64,000 nt of DNA from Acanthosepion esculentum. Its lineage: Eukaryota > Mollusca > Cephalopoda > Sepiida > Sepiidae. Both the position numbers and the translations under genes were made by a program. Each line of letters begins with the position of its first letter. Within the stretch, counting starts at the first letter, position 1. Shown one piece after another: positions 1 through 13,044 of this stretch. The stretch is from the NCBI GenBank assembly GCA_964036315.1, contig OZ038496.1, positions 17,319,033 through 17,383,032 on the forward strand. Reading direction: 5' to 3'. The notes under the pieces are model-generated. The model ran no database searches. It was not told where the DNA came from and was given only the letters and a program-made list of their open reading frames with translations.

Positions 1-3000
1 ATCAGAAGATGTCGATTGACATTACATTTGAATATTTGAAGATTATAACCATCAGGGAAGCCAGATACAAAGAGAATAACATAGGTGCCAAGACGGATCC
101 TTGTCTTAGTCAGGACTGGAAATTACTAGCACGCAAGGGGTTACAGAGAGTGAGAGCAAGAGTAAAGAGGGGTGTTTGAGGAAAGTATATAGAGAAGGAG
201 GGGGATCAGGATCAAGGCATCAGAAGATGTCGATTGACATTACATTTGAATATTTGAAGATTATAGCCATCAGGGAAGCCAGATACAAAGAGAATAACAT
301 AGGTGCCAAGACGGATCCTTGTCTTAGTCAGGACTGGAAATTACTAGCACTCAAGGGGTTACAGAGAGTGAGAGCAAGAGTAAAGAGGGGTGTTTGAGGA
401 AAGGATATAGAGAAGGAGGGGGATCAGGATCAAGGCATCAGAAGATGTCAATTGACATTACATTTGAATATTTGAAGATTATAGCCATCAGGGAAGCCAG
501 ATACAAAGAGAATAACATAGGTGCCAAGACGGATCCTTGTCTTAGTCAGGACTGGAAATTACTAGCACGCAAGTGGTTACAGAGAGTGAGAGGAAGAGTA
601 AAGAGGGGTGTTTGAGGAAAGGATATAGAGAAGGAGGGGGATCAGGATCAAGGAATCAGAAGATGTCGATTGACATTACATTTGAATATTTGAAGATTAT
701 AACCATCAGGGAAGCCAGATACAAAGAGAATAACATAGGTGCCAAGACGGATCCTTGTCTTAGTCAGGACTGGAAATTACTAGCACGCAAGGGGTTACAG
801 AGAGTGACAGCAAGAGTAAAGAGGGGTGTTTGAGGAAAGGATATAGAGAAGGAGGGGGATCAGGATCAAGGCATAAGAAGATGTCGATTGACATTACATT
901 TGAATATTTGAAGATTATAACCATCAGGGAAGCCAGATACAAAGAGAATAACATAGGTGCCAAGACGGATCTTTGTCTTAGTCAGGACTGGAAATTACTA
1001 GCACTCAAGGGGTTACAGAGGGTGAGAGCAAGAGTAAAGAGGGGTGTTTGAGGAAAGGATATAGAGAAGGAGGGGGATCAGGATCAAAGCATCAGAAGAT
1101 GTCGATTGACATTACATTTGAATATTTGAAGATTATAGCCATCAGGGAAGCCAGATACAAAGAGAATAACATAGGTGCCAAGACGGATCCTTGTCTTAGT
1201 CAGGACTGGAAATTACTAGCACGCAAGGGGTTACAGAGAGTGAGAGCAAGAGTAAAGAGGGGTGTTTGAGGAAAGGATATAGAGAAGGAGGGGGATCAGG
1301 ATCAAGGCATCAGAAGATGTCGATTGACATTACATTTGAATATTTGAAGATTATAGCCATCAGGGAAGCCAGATACAAAGAGAATAACATAGGTGCCAAG
1401 ACGGATCCTTGTCTTAGTCAGGACTGGAAATTACTAGCACGCAAGGGGTTACAGAGAGTGAGAGCAAGAGTAAAGAGGGGTGTTTGAGGAAAGTATATAG
1501 AGAAGGAGGGGGATCAGGATCAAGGCATCAGAAGATGTCGATTGACATTACATTTGAATATTTGAAGATTATAGCCATCAGGGAAGCCAGATACAAAGAG
1601 AATAACATAGGTGCCAAGACGGATCCTTGTCTTAGTCAGGACTGGAAATTACTAGCACTCAAGGGGTTACAGAGAGTGAGAGCAAGAGTAAAGAGGGGTG
1701 TTTGAGGAAAGGATATAGAGAAGGAGGGGGATCAGGATCAAGGCATCAGAAGATGTCAATTGACATTACATTTGAATATTTGAAGATTATAGCCATCAGG
1801 GAAGCCAGATACAAAGAGAATAACATAGGTGCCAAGACGGATCCTTGTCTTAGTCAGGACTGGAAATTACTAGCACGCAAGTGGTTACAGAGAGTGAGAG
1901 GAAGAGTAAAGAGGGGTGTTTGAGGAAAGGATATAGAGAAGGAGGGGGATCAGGATCAAGGAATCAGAAGATGTCGATTGACATTACATTTGAATATTTG
2001 AAGATTATAACCATCAGGGAAGCCAGATACAAAGAGAATAACATAGGTGCCAAGACGGATCCTTGTCTTAGTCAGGACTGGAAATTACTAGCACGCAAGG
2101 GGTTACAGAGAGTGACAGCAAGAGTAAAGAGGGGTGTTTGAGGAAAGGATATAGAGAAGGAGGGGGATCAGGATCAAGGCATAAGAAGATGTCGATTGGC
2201 ATTACATTTGAATATTTGAAGATTATAACCATCAGGGAAGCCAGATACAAAGAGAATAACATAGGTGCCAAGACGGATCTTTGTCTTAGTCAGGACTGGA
2301 AATTACTAGCACTCAAGGGGTTACAGAGGGTGAGAGCAAGAGTAAAGAGGGGTGTTTGAGGAAAGGATATAGAGAAGGAGGGGGATCAGGATCAAAGCAT
2401 CAGAAGATGTCGATTGACATTACATTTGAATATTTGAAGATTATAGCCATCAGGGAAGCCAGATACAAAGAGAATAACATAGGTGCCAAGACGGATCCTT
2501 GTCTTAGTCAGGACTGGAAATTACTAGCACGCAAGGGGTTACAGAGAGTGAGAGCAAGAGTAAAGAGGGGTGTTTGAGGAAAGTATATAGAGAAGGAGGG
2601 GGATCAGGATCAAGGCATCAGAAGATGTCGATTGACATTACATTTGAATATTTGAAGATTATAGCCATCAGGGAAGCCAGATACAAAGAGAATAACATAG
2701 GTGCCAAGACGGATCCTTGTCTTAGTCAGGACTGGAAATTACTAGCACTCAAGGGGTTACAGAGAGTGAGAGCAAGAGTAAAGAGGGGTGTTTGAGGAAA
2801 GGATATAGAGAAGGAGGGGGATCAGGATCAAGGCATCAGAAGATGTCAATTGACATTACATTTGAATATTTGAAGATTATAGCCATCAGGGAAGCCAGAT
2901 ACAAAGAGAATAACATAGGTGCCAAGACGGATCCTTGTCTTAGTCAGGACTGGAAATTACTAGCACGCAAGTGGTTACAGAGAGTGAGAGGAAGAGTAAA

Positions 3001-6000
3001 GAGGGGTGTTTGAGGAAAGGATATAGAGAAGGAGGGGGATCAGGATCAAGGAATCAGAAGATGTCGATTGACATTACATTTGAATATTTGAAGATTATAA
3101 CCATCAGGGAAGCCAGATACAAAGAGAATAACATAGGTGCCAAGACGGATCCTTGTCTTAGTCAGGACTGGAAATTACTAGCACGCAAGTGGTTACAGAG
3201 AGTGAGAGGAAGAGTAAAGAGGGGTGTTTGAGGAAAGGATATAGAGAAGGAGGGGGATCAGGATCAAGGAATCAGAAGATGTCGATTGACATTACATTTG
3301 AATATTTGAAGATTATAACCATCAGGGAAGCCAGATACAAAGAGAATAACATAGGTGCCAAGACGGATCCTTGTCTTAGTCAGGACTGGAAATTACTAGC
3401 ACGCAAGGGGTTACAGAGAGTGACAGCAAGAGTAAAGAGGGGTGTTTGAGGAAAGGATATAGAGAAGGAGGGGGATCAGGATCAAGGCATAAGAAGATGT
3501 CGATTGACATTACATTTGAATATTTGAAGATTATAACCATCAGGGAAGCCAGATACAAAGAGAATAACATAGGTGCCAAGACGGATCCTTGTCTTAGTCA
3601 GGACTGGAAATTACTAGCACTCAAGGGGTTACAGAGGGTGAGAGCAAGAGTAAAGAGGGGTGTTAGAGGAAAGGATATAGAGAAGGAGGGGGATCAGGAT
3701 CAAAGCATCAGAAGATGTCGATTGACATTACATTTGAATATTTGAAGATTATAGCCATCAGGGAAGCCAGATACAAAGAGAATAACATAGGTGCCAAGAC
3801 GGATCCTTGTCTTAGTCAGGACTGGAAATTACTAGCACGCAAGGGGTTACAGAGAGTGAGAGCAAGAGTAAAGAGGGGTGTTTGAGGAAAGGATATAGAG
3901 AAGGAGGGGGATCAGGATCAAGGCATCAGAAGATGTCGATTGACATTACATTTGAATATTTGAAGATTATAGCCATCAGGGAAGCCAGATACAAAGAGAA
4001 TAACATAGGTGCCAAGACGGATCCTTGTCTTAGTCAGGACTGGAAATTACTAGCACTCAAGGGGTTACAGAGAGTGAGAGCAAGAGTAAAGAGGGGTGTT
4101 TGAGGAAAGGATATAGAGAAGGAGGGGGATCAGGATCAAGGCATCAGAAGATGTCAATTGACATTACATTTGAATATTTGAAGATTATAGCCATCAGGGA
4201 AGCCAGATACAAAGAGAATAACATAGGTGCCAAGACGGATCCTTGTCTTAGTCAGGACTGGAAATTACTAGCACGCAAGTGGTTACAGAGAGTGAGAGGA
4301 AGAGTAAAGAGGGGTGTTTGAGGAAAGGATATAGAGAAGGAGGGGGATCAGGATCAAGGAATCAGAAGATGTCGATTGACATTACATTTGAATATTTGAA
4401 GATTATAACCATCAGGGAAGCCAGATACAAAGAGAATAACATAGGTGCCAAGACGGATCCTTGTCTTAGTCAGGACTGGAAATTACTAGCACGCAAGGGG
4501 TTACAGAGAGTGACAGCAAGAGTAAAGAGGGGTGTTTGAGGAAAGGATATAGAGAAGGAGGGGGATCAGGATCAAGGCATAAGAAGATGTCGATTGACAT
4601 TACATTTGAATATTTGAAGATTATAACCATCAGGGAAGCCAGATACAAAGAGAATAACATAGGTGCCAAGACGGATCCTTGTCTTAGTCAGGACTGGAAA
4701 TTACTAGCACGCAAGTGGTTACAGAGAGTGAGAGGAAGAGTAAAGAGGGGTGTTTGAGGAAAGGATATAGAGAAGGAGGGGGATCAGGATCAAGGCATAA
4801 GAAGATGTCGATTGACATTACATTTGAATATTTGAAGATTATAACCATCAGGGAAGCCAGATACAAAGAGAATAACATAGGTGCCAAGACGGATCTTTGT
4901 CTTAGTCAGGACTGGAAATTACTAGCACTCAAGGGGTTACAGAGGGTGAGAGCAAGAGTAAAGAGGGGTGTTTGAGGAAAGGATATAGAGAAGGAGGGGG
5001 ATCAGGATCAAAGCATCAGAAGATGTCGATTGACATTACATTTGAATATTTGAAGATTATAGCCATCAGGGAAGCCAGATACAAAGAGAATAACATAGGT
5101 GCCAAGACGGATCCTTGTCTTAGTCAGGACTGGAAATTACTAGCACGCAAGGGGTTACAGAGAGTGAGAGCAAGAGTAAAGAGGGGTGTTTGAGGAAAGT
5201 ATATAGAGAAGGAGGGGGATCAGGATCAAGGCATCAGAAGATGTCGATTGACATTACATTTGAATATTTGAAGATTATAGCCATCAGGGAAGCCAGATAC
5301 AAAGAGAATAACATAGGTGCCAAGACGGATCCTTGTCTTAGTCAGGACTGGAAATTACTAGCACTCAAGGGGTTACAGAGAGTGAGAGCAAGAGTAAAGA
5401 GGGGTGTTTGAGGAAAGGATATAGAGAAGGAGGGGGATCAGGATCAAGGCATCAGAAGATGTCAATTGACATTACATTTGAATATTTGAAGATTATAGCC
5501 ATCAGGGAAGCCAGATACAAAGAGAATAACATAGGTGCCAAGACGGATCCTTGTCTTAGTCAGGACTGGAAATTACTAGCACGCAAGTGGTTACAGAGAG
5601 TGAGAGGAAGAGTAAAGAGGGGTGTTTGAGGAAAGGATATAGAGAAGGAGGGGGATCAGGATCAAGGAATCAGAAGATGTCGATTGACATTACATTTGAA
5701 TATTTGAAGATTATAACCATCAGGGAAGCCAGATACAAAGAGAATAACATAGGTGCCAAGACGGATCCTTGTCTTAGTCAGGACTGGAAATTACTAGCAC
5801 GCAAGGGGTTACAGAGAGTGACAGCAAGAGTAAAGAGGGGTGTTTGAGGAAAGGATATAGAGAAGGAGGGGGATCAGGATCAAGGCATAAGAAGATGTCG
5901 ATTGACATTACATTTGAATATTTGAAGATTATAACCATCAGGGAAGCCAGATACAAAGAGAATAACATAGGTGCCAAGACGGATCCTTGTCTTAGTCAGG

Positions 6001-9000
6001 ACTGGAAATTACTAGCACTCAAGGGGTTACAGAGGGTGAGAGCAAGAGTAAAGAGGGGTGTTTGAGGAAAGGATATAGAGAAGGAGGGGGATCAGGATCA
6101 AAGCATCAGAAGATGTCGATAGACATTACATTTGAATATTTGAAGATTATAGCCATCAGGGAAGCCAGATACAAAGAGAATAACATAGGTGCCAAGACGG
6201 ATCCTTGTCTTAGTCAGGACTGGAAATTACTAGCACGCAAGGGGTTACAGAGAGTGAGAGCAAGAGTAAAGAGGGGTGTTTGAGGAAAGGATATAGAGAA
6301 GGAGGGGGATCAGGATCAAGGCATCAGAAGATGTCGATTGACATTACATTTGAATATTTGAAGATTATAGCCATCAGGGAAGCCAGATACAAAGAGAATA
6401 ACATAGGTGCCAAGACGGATCCTTGTCTTAGTCAGGACTGGAAATTACTAGCACTCAAGGGGTTACAGAGAGTGAGAGCAAGAGTAAAGAGGGGTGTTTG
6501 AGGAAAGGATATAGAGAAGGAGGGGGATCAGGATCAAGGCATCAGAAGATGTCAATTGACATTACATTTGAATATTTGAAGATTATAGCCATCAGGGAAG
6601 CCAGATACAAAGAGAATAACATAGGTGCCAAGACGGATCCTTGTCTTAGTCAGGACTGGAAATTACTAGCACGCAAGTGGTTACAGAGAGTGAGAGGAAG
6701 AGTAAAGAGGGGTGTTTGAGGAAAGGATATAGAGAAGGAGGGGGATCAGGATCAAGGAATCAGAAGATGTCGATTGACATTACATTTGAATATTTGAAGA
6801 TTATAACCATCAGGGAAGCCAGATACAAAGAGAATAACATAGGTGCCAAGACGGATCCTTGTCTTAGTCAGGACTGGAAATTACTAGCACGCAAGGGGTT
6901 ACAGAGAGTGACAGCAAGAGTAAAGAGGGGTGTTTGAGGAAAGGATATAGAGAAGGAGGGGGATCAGGATCAAGGCATAAGAAGATGTCGATTGACATTA
7001 CATTTGAATATTTGAAGATTATAACCATCAGGGAAGCCAGATACAAAGAGAATAACATAGGTGCCAAGACGGATCCTTGTCTTAGTCAGGACTGGAAATT
7101 ACTAGCACGCAAGTGGTTACAGAGAGTGAGAGGAAGAGTAAAGAGGGGTGTTTGAGGAAAGGATATAGAGAAGGAGGGGGATCAGGATCAAGGAATCAGA
7201 AGATGTCGATTGACATTACATTTGAATATTTGAAGATTATAACCATCAGGGAAGCCAGATACAAAGAGAATAACATAGGTGCCAAGACGGATCCTTGTCT
7301 TAGTCAGGACTGGAAATTACTAGCACGCAAGGGGTTACAGAGAGTGACAGCAAGAGTAAAGAGGGGTGTTTGAGGAAAGGATATAGAGAAGGAGGGGGAT
7401 CAGGATCAAGGCATAAGAAGATGTCGATTGACATTACATTTGAATATTTGAAGATTATAACCATCAGGGAAGCCAGATACAAAGAGAATAACATAGGTGC
7501 CAAGACGGATCCTTGTCTTAGTCAGGACTGGAAATTACTAGCACTCAAGGGGTTACAGAGGGTGAGAGCAAGAGTAAAGAGGGGTGTTTGAGGAAAGGAT
7601 ATAGAGAAGGAGGGGGATCAGGATCAAGGCATAAGAAGATGTCGATTGACATTACATTTGAATATTTGAAGATTATAACCATCAGGGAAGCCAGATACAA
7701 AGAGAATAACATAGGTGCCAAGACGGATCCTTGTCTTAGTCAGGACTGGAAATTACTAGCACTCAAGGGGTTACAGAGGGTGAGAGCAAGAGTAAAGAGG
7801 GGTGTTTGAGGAAAGGATATAGAGAAGGAGGGGGATCAGGATCAAGGCATAAGAAGATGTCGATTGACATTACATTTGAATATTTGAAGATTATAACCAT
7901 CAGGGAAGCCAGATACAAAGAGAATAACATAGGTGCCAAGACGGATCCTTGTCTTAGTCAGGACTGGAAATTACTAGCACTCAAGGGGTTACAGAGAGTG
8001 AGAGCAAGAGTAAAGAGGGGTGTTTGAGGAAAGGATATAGAGAAGGAGGGGGATCAGGATCAAAGCATCAGAAGATGTCGATTGACATTACATTTGAATA
8101 TTTGAAGATTATAGCCATCAGGGAAGCCAGATACAAAGAGAATAACATAGGTGCCAAGACGGATCCTTGTCTTAGTCAGGACTGGAAATTACTAGCACGC
8201 AAGTGGTTACAGAGAGTGAGAGGAAGAGTAAAGAGGGGTGTTTGAGGAAAGGATATAGAGAAGGAGGGGGATCAGGATCAAGGAATCAGAAGATGTCGAT
8301 TGACATTACATTTGAATATTTGAAGATTATAACCATCAGGGAAGCCAGATACAAAGAGAATAACATAGGTGCCAAGACGGATCCTTGTCTTAGTCAGGAC
8401 TGGAAATTACTAGCACGCAAGAGGTTACAGAGAGTGAGAGCAAGAGTAAAGAGGGGTGTTTGAGGAAAGGATATAGAGAAGGAGGGGGATCAGGATCAAG
8501 GAATCAGAAGATGTCGATTGACATTACATTTGAATATTTGAAGATTATAACCATCAGGGAAGCCAGATACAAAGAGAATAACATAGGTGCCAAGACGGAA
8601 CCTTGTCTTAGTCAGGACTGGAAATTACTAGCACGCAAGTGGTTACAGAGAGTGAGAGCAAGAGTAAAGAGGGGTGTTTGAGGAAAGGATATAGAGAAGG
8701 AGGGGGATCAGGATGAAGGCATCAGAAGATGTCGATTGGCATTACATTTGAATATTTGAAGATTATAGCCATCAGGGAAGCCAGATACAAAGAGAATAAC
8801 ATAGGTGCCAAGACGGATCCTTGTCTTAGTCAGGACTGGAAATTACTAGCACTCAAGGGGTTACAGAGAGTGAGAGCAAGAGTAAAGAGGGGTGTTTGAG
8901 GAAAGGATATAGAGAAGGAGGGGGATCAGGATCAAGGCATCAGAAGATGTCGATTGACATTACATTTGAATATTTGAAGATTATAGCCATCAGGGAAGCC

Positions 9001-11176
9001 AGATACAAAGAGAATAACATAGGTGCCAAGACGGATCCTTGTCTTAGTCAGGACTGGAAATTACTAGCACTCAAGGGGTTACAGAGAGTGAGAGCAAGAG
9101 TAAAGAGGGGTGTTTGAGGAAAGGATATAGAGAAGGAGGGGGATCAGGATCAAGGCATCAGAAGATGTCAATTGACATTACATTTGAATATTTGAAGATT
9201 ATAGCCATCAGGGAAGCCAGATACAAAGAGAATAACATAGGTGCCAAGACGGATCCTTGTCTTAGTCAGGACTGGAAATTACTAGCACGCAAGTGGTTAC
9301 AGAGAGTGAGAGGAAGAGTAAAGAGGGGTGTTTGAGGAAAGGATATAGAGAAGGAGGGGGATCAGGATCAAGGAATCAGAAGATGTCGATTGACATTACA
9401 TTTGAATATTTGAAGATTATAACCATCAGGGAAGCCAGATACAAAGAGAATAACATAGGTGCCAAGACGGATCCTTGTCTTAGTCAGGACTGGAAATTAC
9501 TAGCACGCAAGGGGTTACAGAGAGTGACAGCAAGAGTAAAGAGGGGTGTTTGAGGAAAGGATATAGAGAAGGAGGGGGATCAGGATCAAGGCATAAGAAG
9601 ATGTCGATTGACATTACATTTGAATATTTGAAGATTATAACCATCAGGGAAGCCAGATACAAAGAGAATAACATAGGTGCCAAGACGGATCCTTGTCTTA
9701 GTCAGGACTGGAAATTACTAGCACTCAAGGGGTTACAGAGGGTGAGAGCATGAGTAAAGAGGGGTGTTTGAGGAAAGGATATAGAGAAGGAGGGGGATCA
9801 GGATCAAAGCATCAGAAGATGTCGATTGACATTACATTTGAATATTTGAAGATTATAGCCATCAGGGAAGCCAGATACAAAGAGAATAACATAGGTGCCA
9901 AGACGGATCCTTGTCTTAGTCAGGACTGGAAATTACTAGCACGCAAGGGGTTACAGAGAGTGAGAGCAAGAGTAAAGAGGGGTGTTTGAGGAAAGGATAT
10001 AGAGAAGGAGGGGGATCAGGATCAAGGCATCAGAAGATGTCGATTGACATTACATTTGAATATTTGAAGATTATAGCCATCAGGGAAGCCAGATACAAAG
10101 AGAATAACATAGGTGCCAAGACGGATCCTTGTCTTAGTCAGGACTGGAAATTACTAGCACTCAAGGGGTTACAGAGAGTGAGAGCAAGATTAAAGAGGGG
10201 TGTTTGAGGAAAGGATATAGAGAAGGAGGGGGATCAGGATCAAGGCATCAGAAGATGTCAATTGACATTACATTTGAATATTTGAAGATTATAGCCATCA
10301 GGGAAGCCAGATACAAAGAGAATAACATAGGTGCCAAGACGGATCCTTGTCTTAGTCAGGACTGGAAATTACTAGCACGCAAGTGGTTACAGAGAGTGAG
10401 AGGAAGAGTAAAGAGGGGTGTTTGAGGAAAGGATATAGAGAAGGAGGGGGATCAGGATCAAGGAATCAGAAGATGTCGATTGACATTACATTTGAATATT
10501 TGAAGATTATAACCATCAGGGAAGCCAGATACAAAGAGAATAACATAGGTGCCAAGACGGATCCTTGTCTTAGTCAGGACTGGAAATTACTAGCACGCAA
10601 GAGGTTACAGAGAGTGAGAGCAAGAGTAAAGAGGGGTGTTTGAGGAAAGGATATAGAGAAGGAGGGGGATCAGGATCAAGGAATCAGAAGATGTCGATTG
10701 ACATTACATTTGAATATTTGAAGATTATAACCATCAGGGAAGCCAGATACAAAGAGAATAACATAGGTGCCAAGACGGAACCTTGTCTTAGTCAGGACTG
10801 GAAATTACTAGCACGCAAGGGGTTACAGAGAGTGAGAGTAAGAGTAAAGAGGGGTGTTTGAGGAAAGGATATAGAGAAGGAGGGGGATCAGGATCAAGGC
10901 ATCAGAAGATGTCGATTGACATTACATTTGAATATTTGAAGATTATAGCCATCAGGGAAGCCAGATACAAAGAGAATAACATAGGTGCCAAGACGGATCC
11001 TTGTCTTAGTCAGGACTGGAAATTACTAGCACTCAAGGGGTTACAGAGAGTGAGAGCAAGAGTAAAGAGGGGTGTTTGAGGAAAGGATATAGAGAAGGAA
11101 GGGGATCAGAATCAAGGCATCAGAAGATGTCGATTGACATTACATTTGAATATTTGAAGATTATAGCCATCAGGGA
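1..11176. repeat. 218-bp satellite array, ~51 monomers, with 5-mer higher-order repeat
   Basis: The period is 218 bp. The same phase point (TTGAGGAAAG) recurs from 176 to 11076, exactly 50 x 218 bp with no net indel. Monomers differ at a few diagnostic sites (GTATATAG/GGATATAG, GTCAATTG/GTCGATTG, CAAGTGG/CAAGGGG/CTCAAGG, GAGAGGAAG/GACAGCAAG). These types recur mostly in the order V-B-C-D-E, a 1,090-bp higher-order unit, with extra monomers inserted, for example near 1266, 3010, 4536 and 6934-8700. On the minus strand each monomer contains the end of the LINE-Y ORF and a fragment of LINE-X reverse transcriptase, so it derives from retrotransposons. The short ORFs repeated in every unit are by-products. 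The left end lies outside the window. Confidence 0.97.
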
Positions 11177-11258
11177 AGCAAGTGATAGGAAGGGAGTTCC
11201 ACTGATGGGAAGTGCAAGATAAGAAGCTGTTGGAGTAGAAGACACAGTTATATTTAAC
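11077..11258 (-). mobile_element. LINE-Y ORF C-terminus at the array edge
   Basis: The last satellite monomer runs out of the array into normal LINE-Y sequence. On the minus strand it reads FYSNSFLSCTSHQWNSLP then CFPDGYNLQIFKCNVN, the conserved C-terminal end of a jockey/CR1-type reverse transcriptase ORF. This shows that the array lies in the 3' UTR/ORF end of a minus-strand Y copy. The Y copy is 5'-truncated at about 11258, where it meets a plus-strand Y 3' terminus. Confidence 0.85.
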
Positions 11259-11259
11259 T

Positions 11260-11299
11260 CCCGCCTTGCTTGGGGTGGAATTCTTAAAAAAAAAATTCC
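11260..11299 (+). mobile_element. LINE-Y 3' terminus, isolated
   Basis: It carries the family 3'-end sequence CCTTGCTTGGGGTGGAATT followed by a short A run. It faces away from the adjacent minus-strand Y fragment. The flanking GTGGAATT...AATTCCAC is an 8-bp perfect inverted repeat around the A run. It reads as a very short 3' remnant abutting LINE X. Confidence 0.7.
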
Positions 11300-11322
11300 A
11301 CCAAAAAATGCTTTCAGAAGAA

Positions 11323-12380
11323 GTTCCAGTCCTGACTAAGGCAAAGATCCATCTTGGCACCTATGTTATTCTCCTTGTATCTGGCTACAATGCTTCACAA
11401 ACATCCTCCAGAGAATCCAGAAGTTGACATCAGGTATCGATACGGTGCAGGGCTTTTCAACCTTAGTATACTTTAATCTAACCATCTAACACATAGTAAA
11501 TCACAGAACTTCAATATGCTGATGGCAACATTGCCTTCTGTCATTCCAAAGAACTCCAACAGTCTGTGAACAATTTTGCTATGGCCTACCACTAAACATC
11601 AAGAAAATCAAGGTCCTTGCACAACCAGCCCCAAACACCATCTTACCAGGTTTTGCTATTACCATCTCTGACACACCTCTCAAACAAGTAAGAGCATTGT
11701 TCACATCTAGGCAGCCTTTTATCAAACAAGTGAACCTCAAGAAAGGATGTGGAACACAGAATTGGAGCTGCAAATATGGGGATTTCAAAAGGTAATCAAA
11801 TGCATCTTCAATAAGAAAGATCTGATTTTAATATAAAAAATTATGGTCTATAATATAATTTAATATAATATAATTTTATAATGCTGTTACCATTTCAACT
11901 TTGTTATATTGTTGCAAAACTTGGATTCTATATCATCACAACATCCAAAAATTAGAACACTTTCTTTCACCAGCAAAAGCTTTGTTCAATCTTGAACATC
12001 AAGTGGAATTTCTATGTGACCAATATGAAAGTCCTGAAAAGAATTGAATTTCTGATCATTAAATAGCATCTTCTATGACATAGAGCAAGAATGGAAGTGT
12101 CAAGGTCTCCACACGAATCTTATTCAGTGAGCTCACTTCAGGGAAAAGCCTAAATCATTTGAAACACAAACACAAGACCATACCATCGGAAGCAAAGGAC
12201 TCTGAAGCCACCAGAAGAGAAAAGGAAGAAGTCAAACAAGAGATAAATGCTAGACAAAATCAACCTTGTCCTCCACCAACATTACCATGCAGTAAGTACC
12301 ATCTGCTCTTCCATGCAAGAATTAGTCATCAATGGCATCATCATAAAAGAAGAGCTTACCAAAGAAGAAATTAAAACCTT
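11323..12380 (+). mobile_element. LINE-X remnant (RT palm to C-terminal zinc-finger-like end)
   Basis: Translation with frameshifts gives LRQRSILAPMLFSLYLA, a YAD-box-like LQYADGNIAF, a CEEW-region relative (LNIKW..YVTNMKVLKRIEF), and an ending EEVKQEINAR...PCSKYHLLFHARISHQWHH. The last resembles the single degenerate C2H2 finger at the C-terminus of some non-LTR polyproteins. Many stops and shifts make it a pseudogene copy. Its first ~65 bp are the reverse complement of a segment present in every 218-bp satellite monomer. The last ~215 bp are open (12159-12374). Confidence 0.7.
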
Positions 12381-12419
12381 GAATTCAAGATAAAATTGAG
12401 AATGACATACATATTAATT

Positions 12420-12524
12420 ATCTATCTATTGATGTAGATAAATAGATAAATACAAAAACAGTTAGATCAATGAATAAACTGATCAGATATAGATATATAT
12501 AAAAAATACATAGATAAACTGTCC

Positions 12525-12566
<42 letters not shown>

Positions 12567-12658
12567 GTATAATTATATTTCCTCTACTCTGTATTGAGCA
12601 CTCTTTTAAGAATAGTATTTGTTGGTTATTGGAATTTATTCCGTATGCACCAATCCTA

Positions 12659-12702
<44 letters not shown>
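12420..12702. repeat. (TA)n microsatellites and AT-rich spacer
   Basis: Two long TA tracts (about 12528-12560 and 12661-12702) are separated by unremarkable AT-rich DNA, preceded by TAGATAAA-like degenerate repeats. No gene is seen. Confidence 0.9.
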
Positions 12703-12705
<3 letters not shown>

Positions 12706-12872
12706 TGTAACCCGGATATAAGAGACCCGGATATAAGAGAGAGTTTCTCTGGTCCCAAATTAGAGCATGTGTTAATGTATATATAATAGACCAAACCCGG
12801 ATATAAGAGAAACCTGGATATAAGAGACCTTTTATCCGGTCCCGGCAACTCTCTTATATCCAGGTTACACTG
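12703..12872. mobile_element. Pogo/Tigger-like MITE, 170 bp, TA target site
   Basis: Terminal inverted repeats CAGTGTAACCCGGATATAAG (left) and its complement ending ...CCAGGTTACACTG (right) are flanked by TA on both sides. The CAGTgtAACC..GATATAAgaGA form matches the typical ends of pogo-like Tc1/mariner transposons. The interior repeats ACCCGGATATAAGAGA several times in the same orientation and has no coding capacity. It is inserted inside a TA microsatellite. Confidence 0.75.
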
Positions 12873-13020
<148 letters not shown>

Positions 13021-13044
13021 TAGATAATCATCTTAATCATAATT

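Noticed and set aside
176..11079. Fifty near-identical 73-86 residue ORFs as a tandem gene family
   Set aside because: They fall on the 218-bp satellite period, have no initiation context, and overlap antisense LINE ORF fragments. They are by-products of the repeat.
1..11176. CRISPR-like array
   Set aside because: The whole 218-bp unit is conserved with no unique spacers, and the context is eukaryotic retrotransposon DNA.
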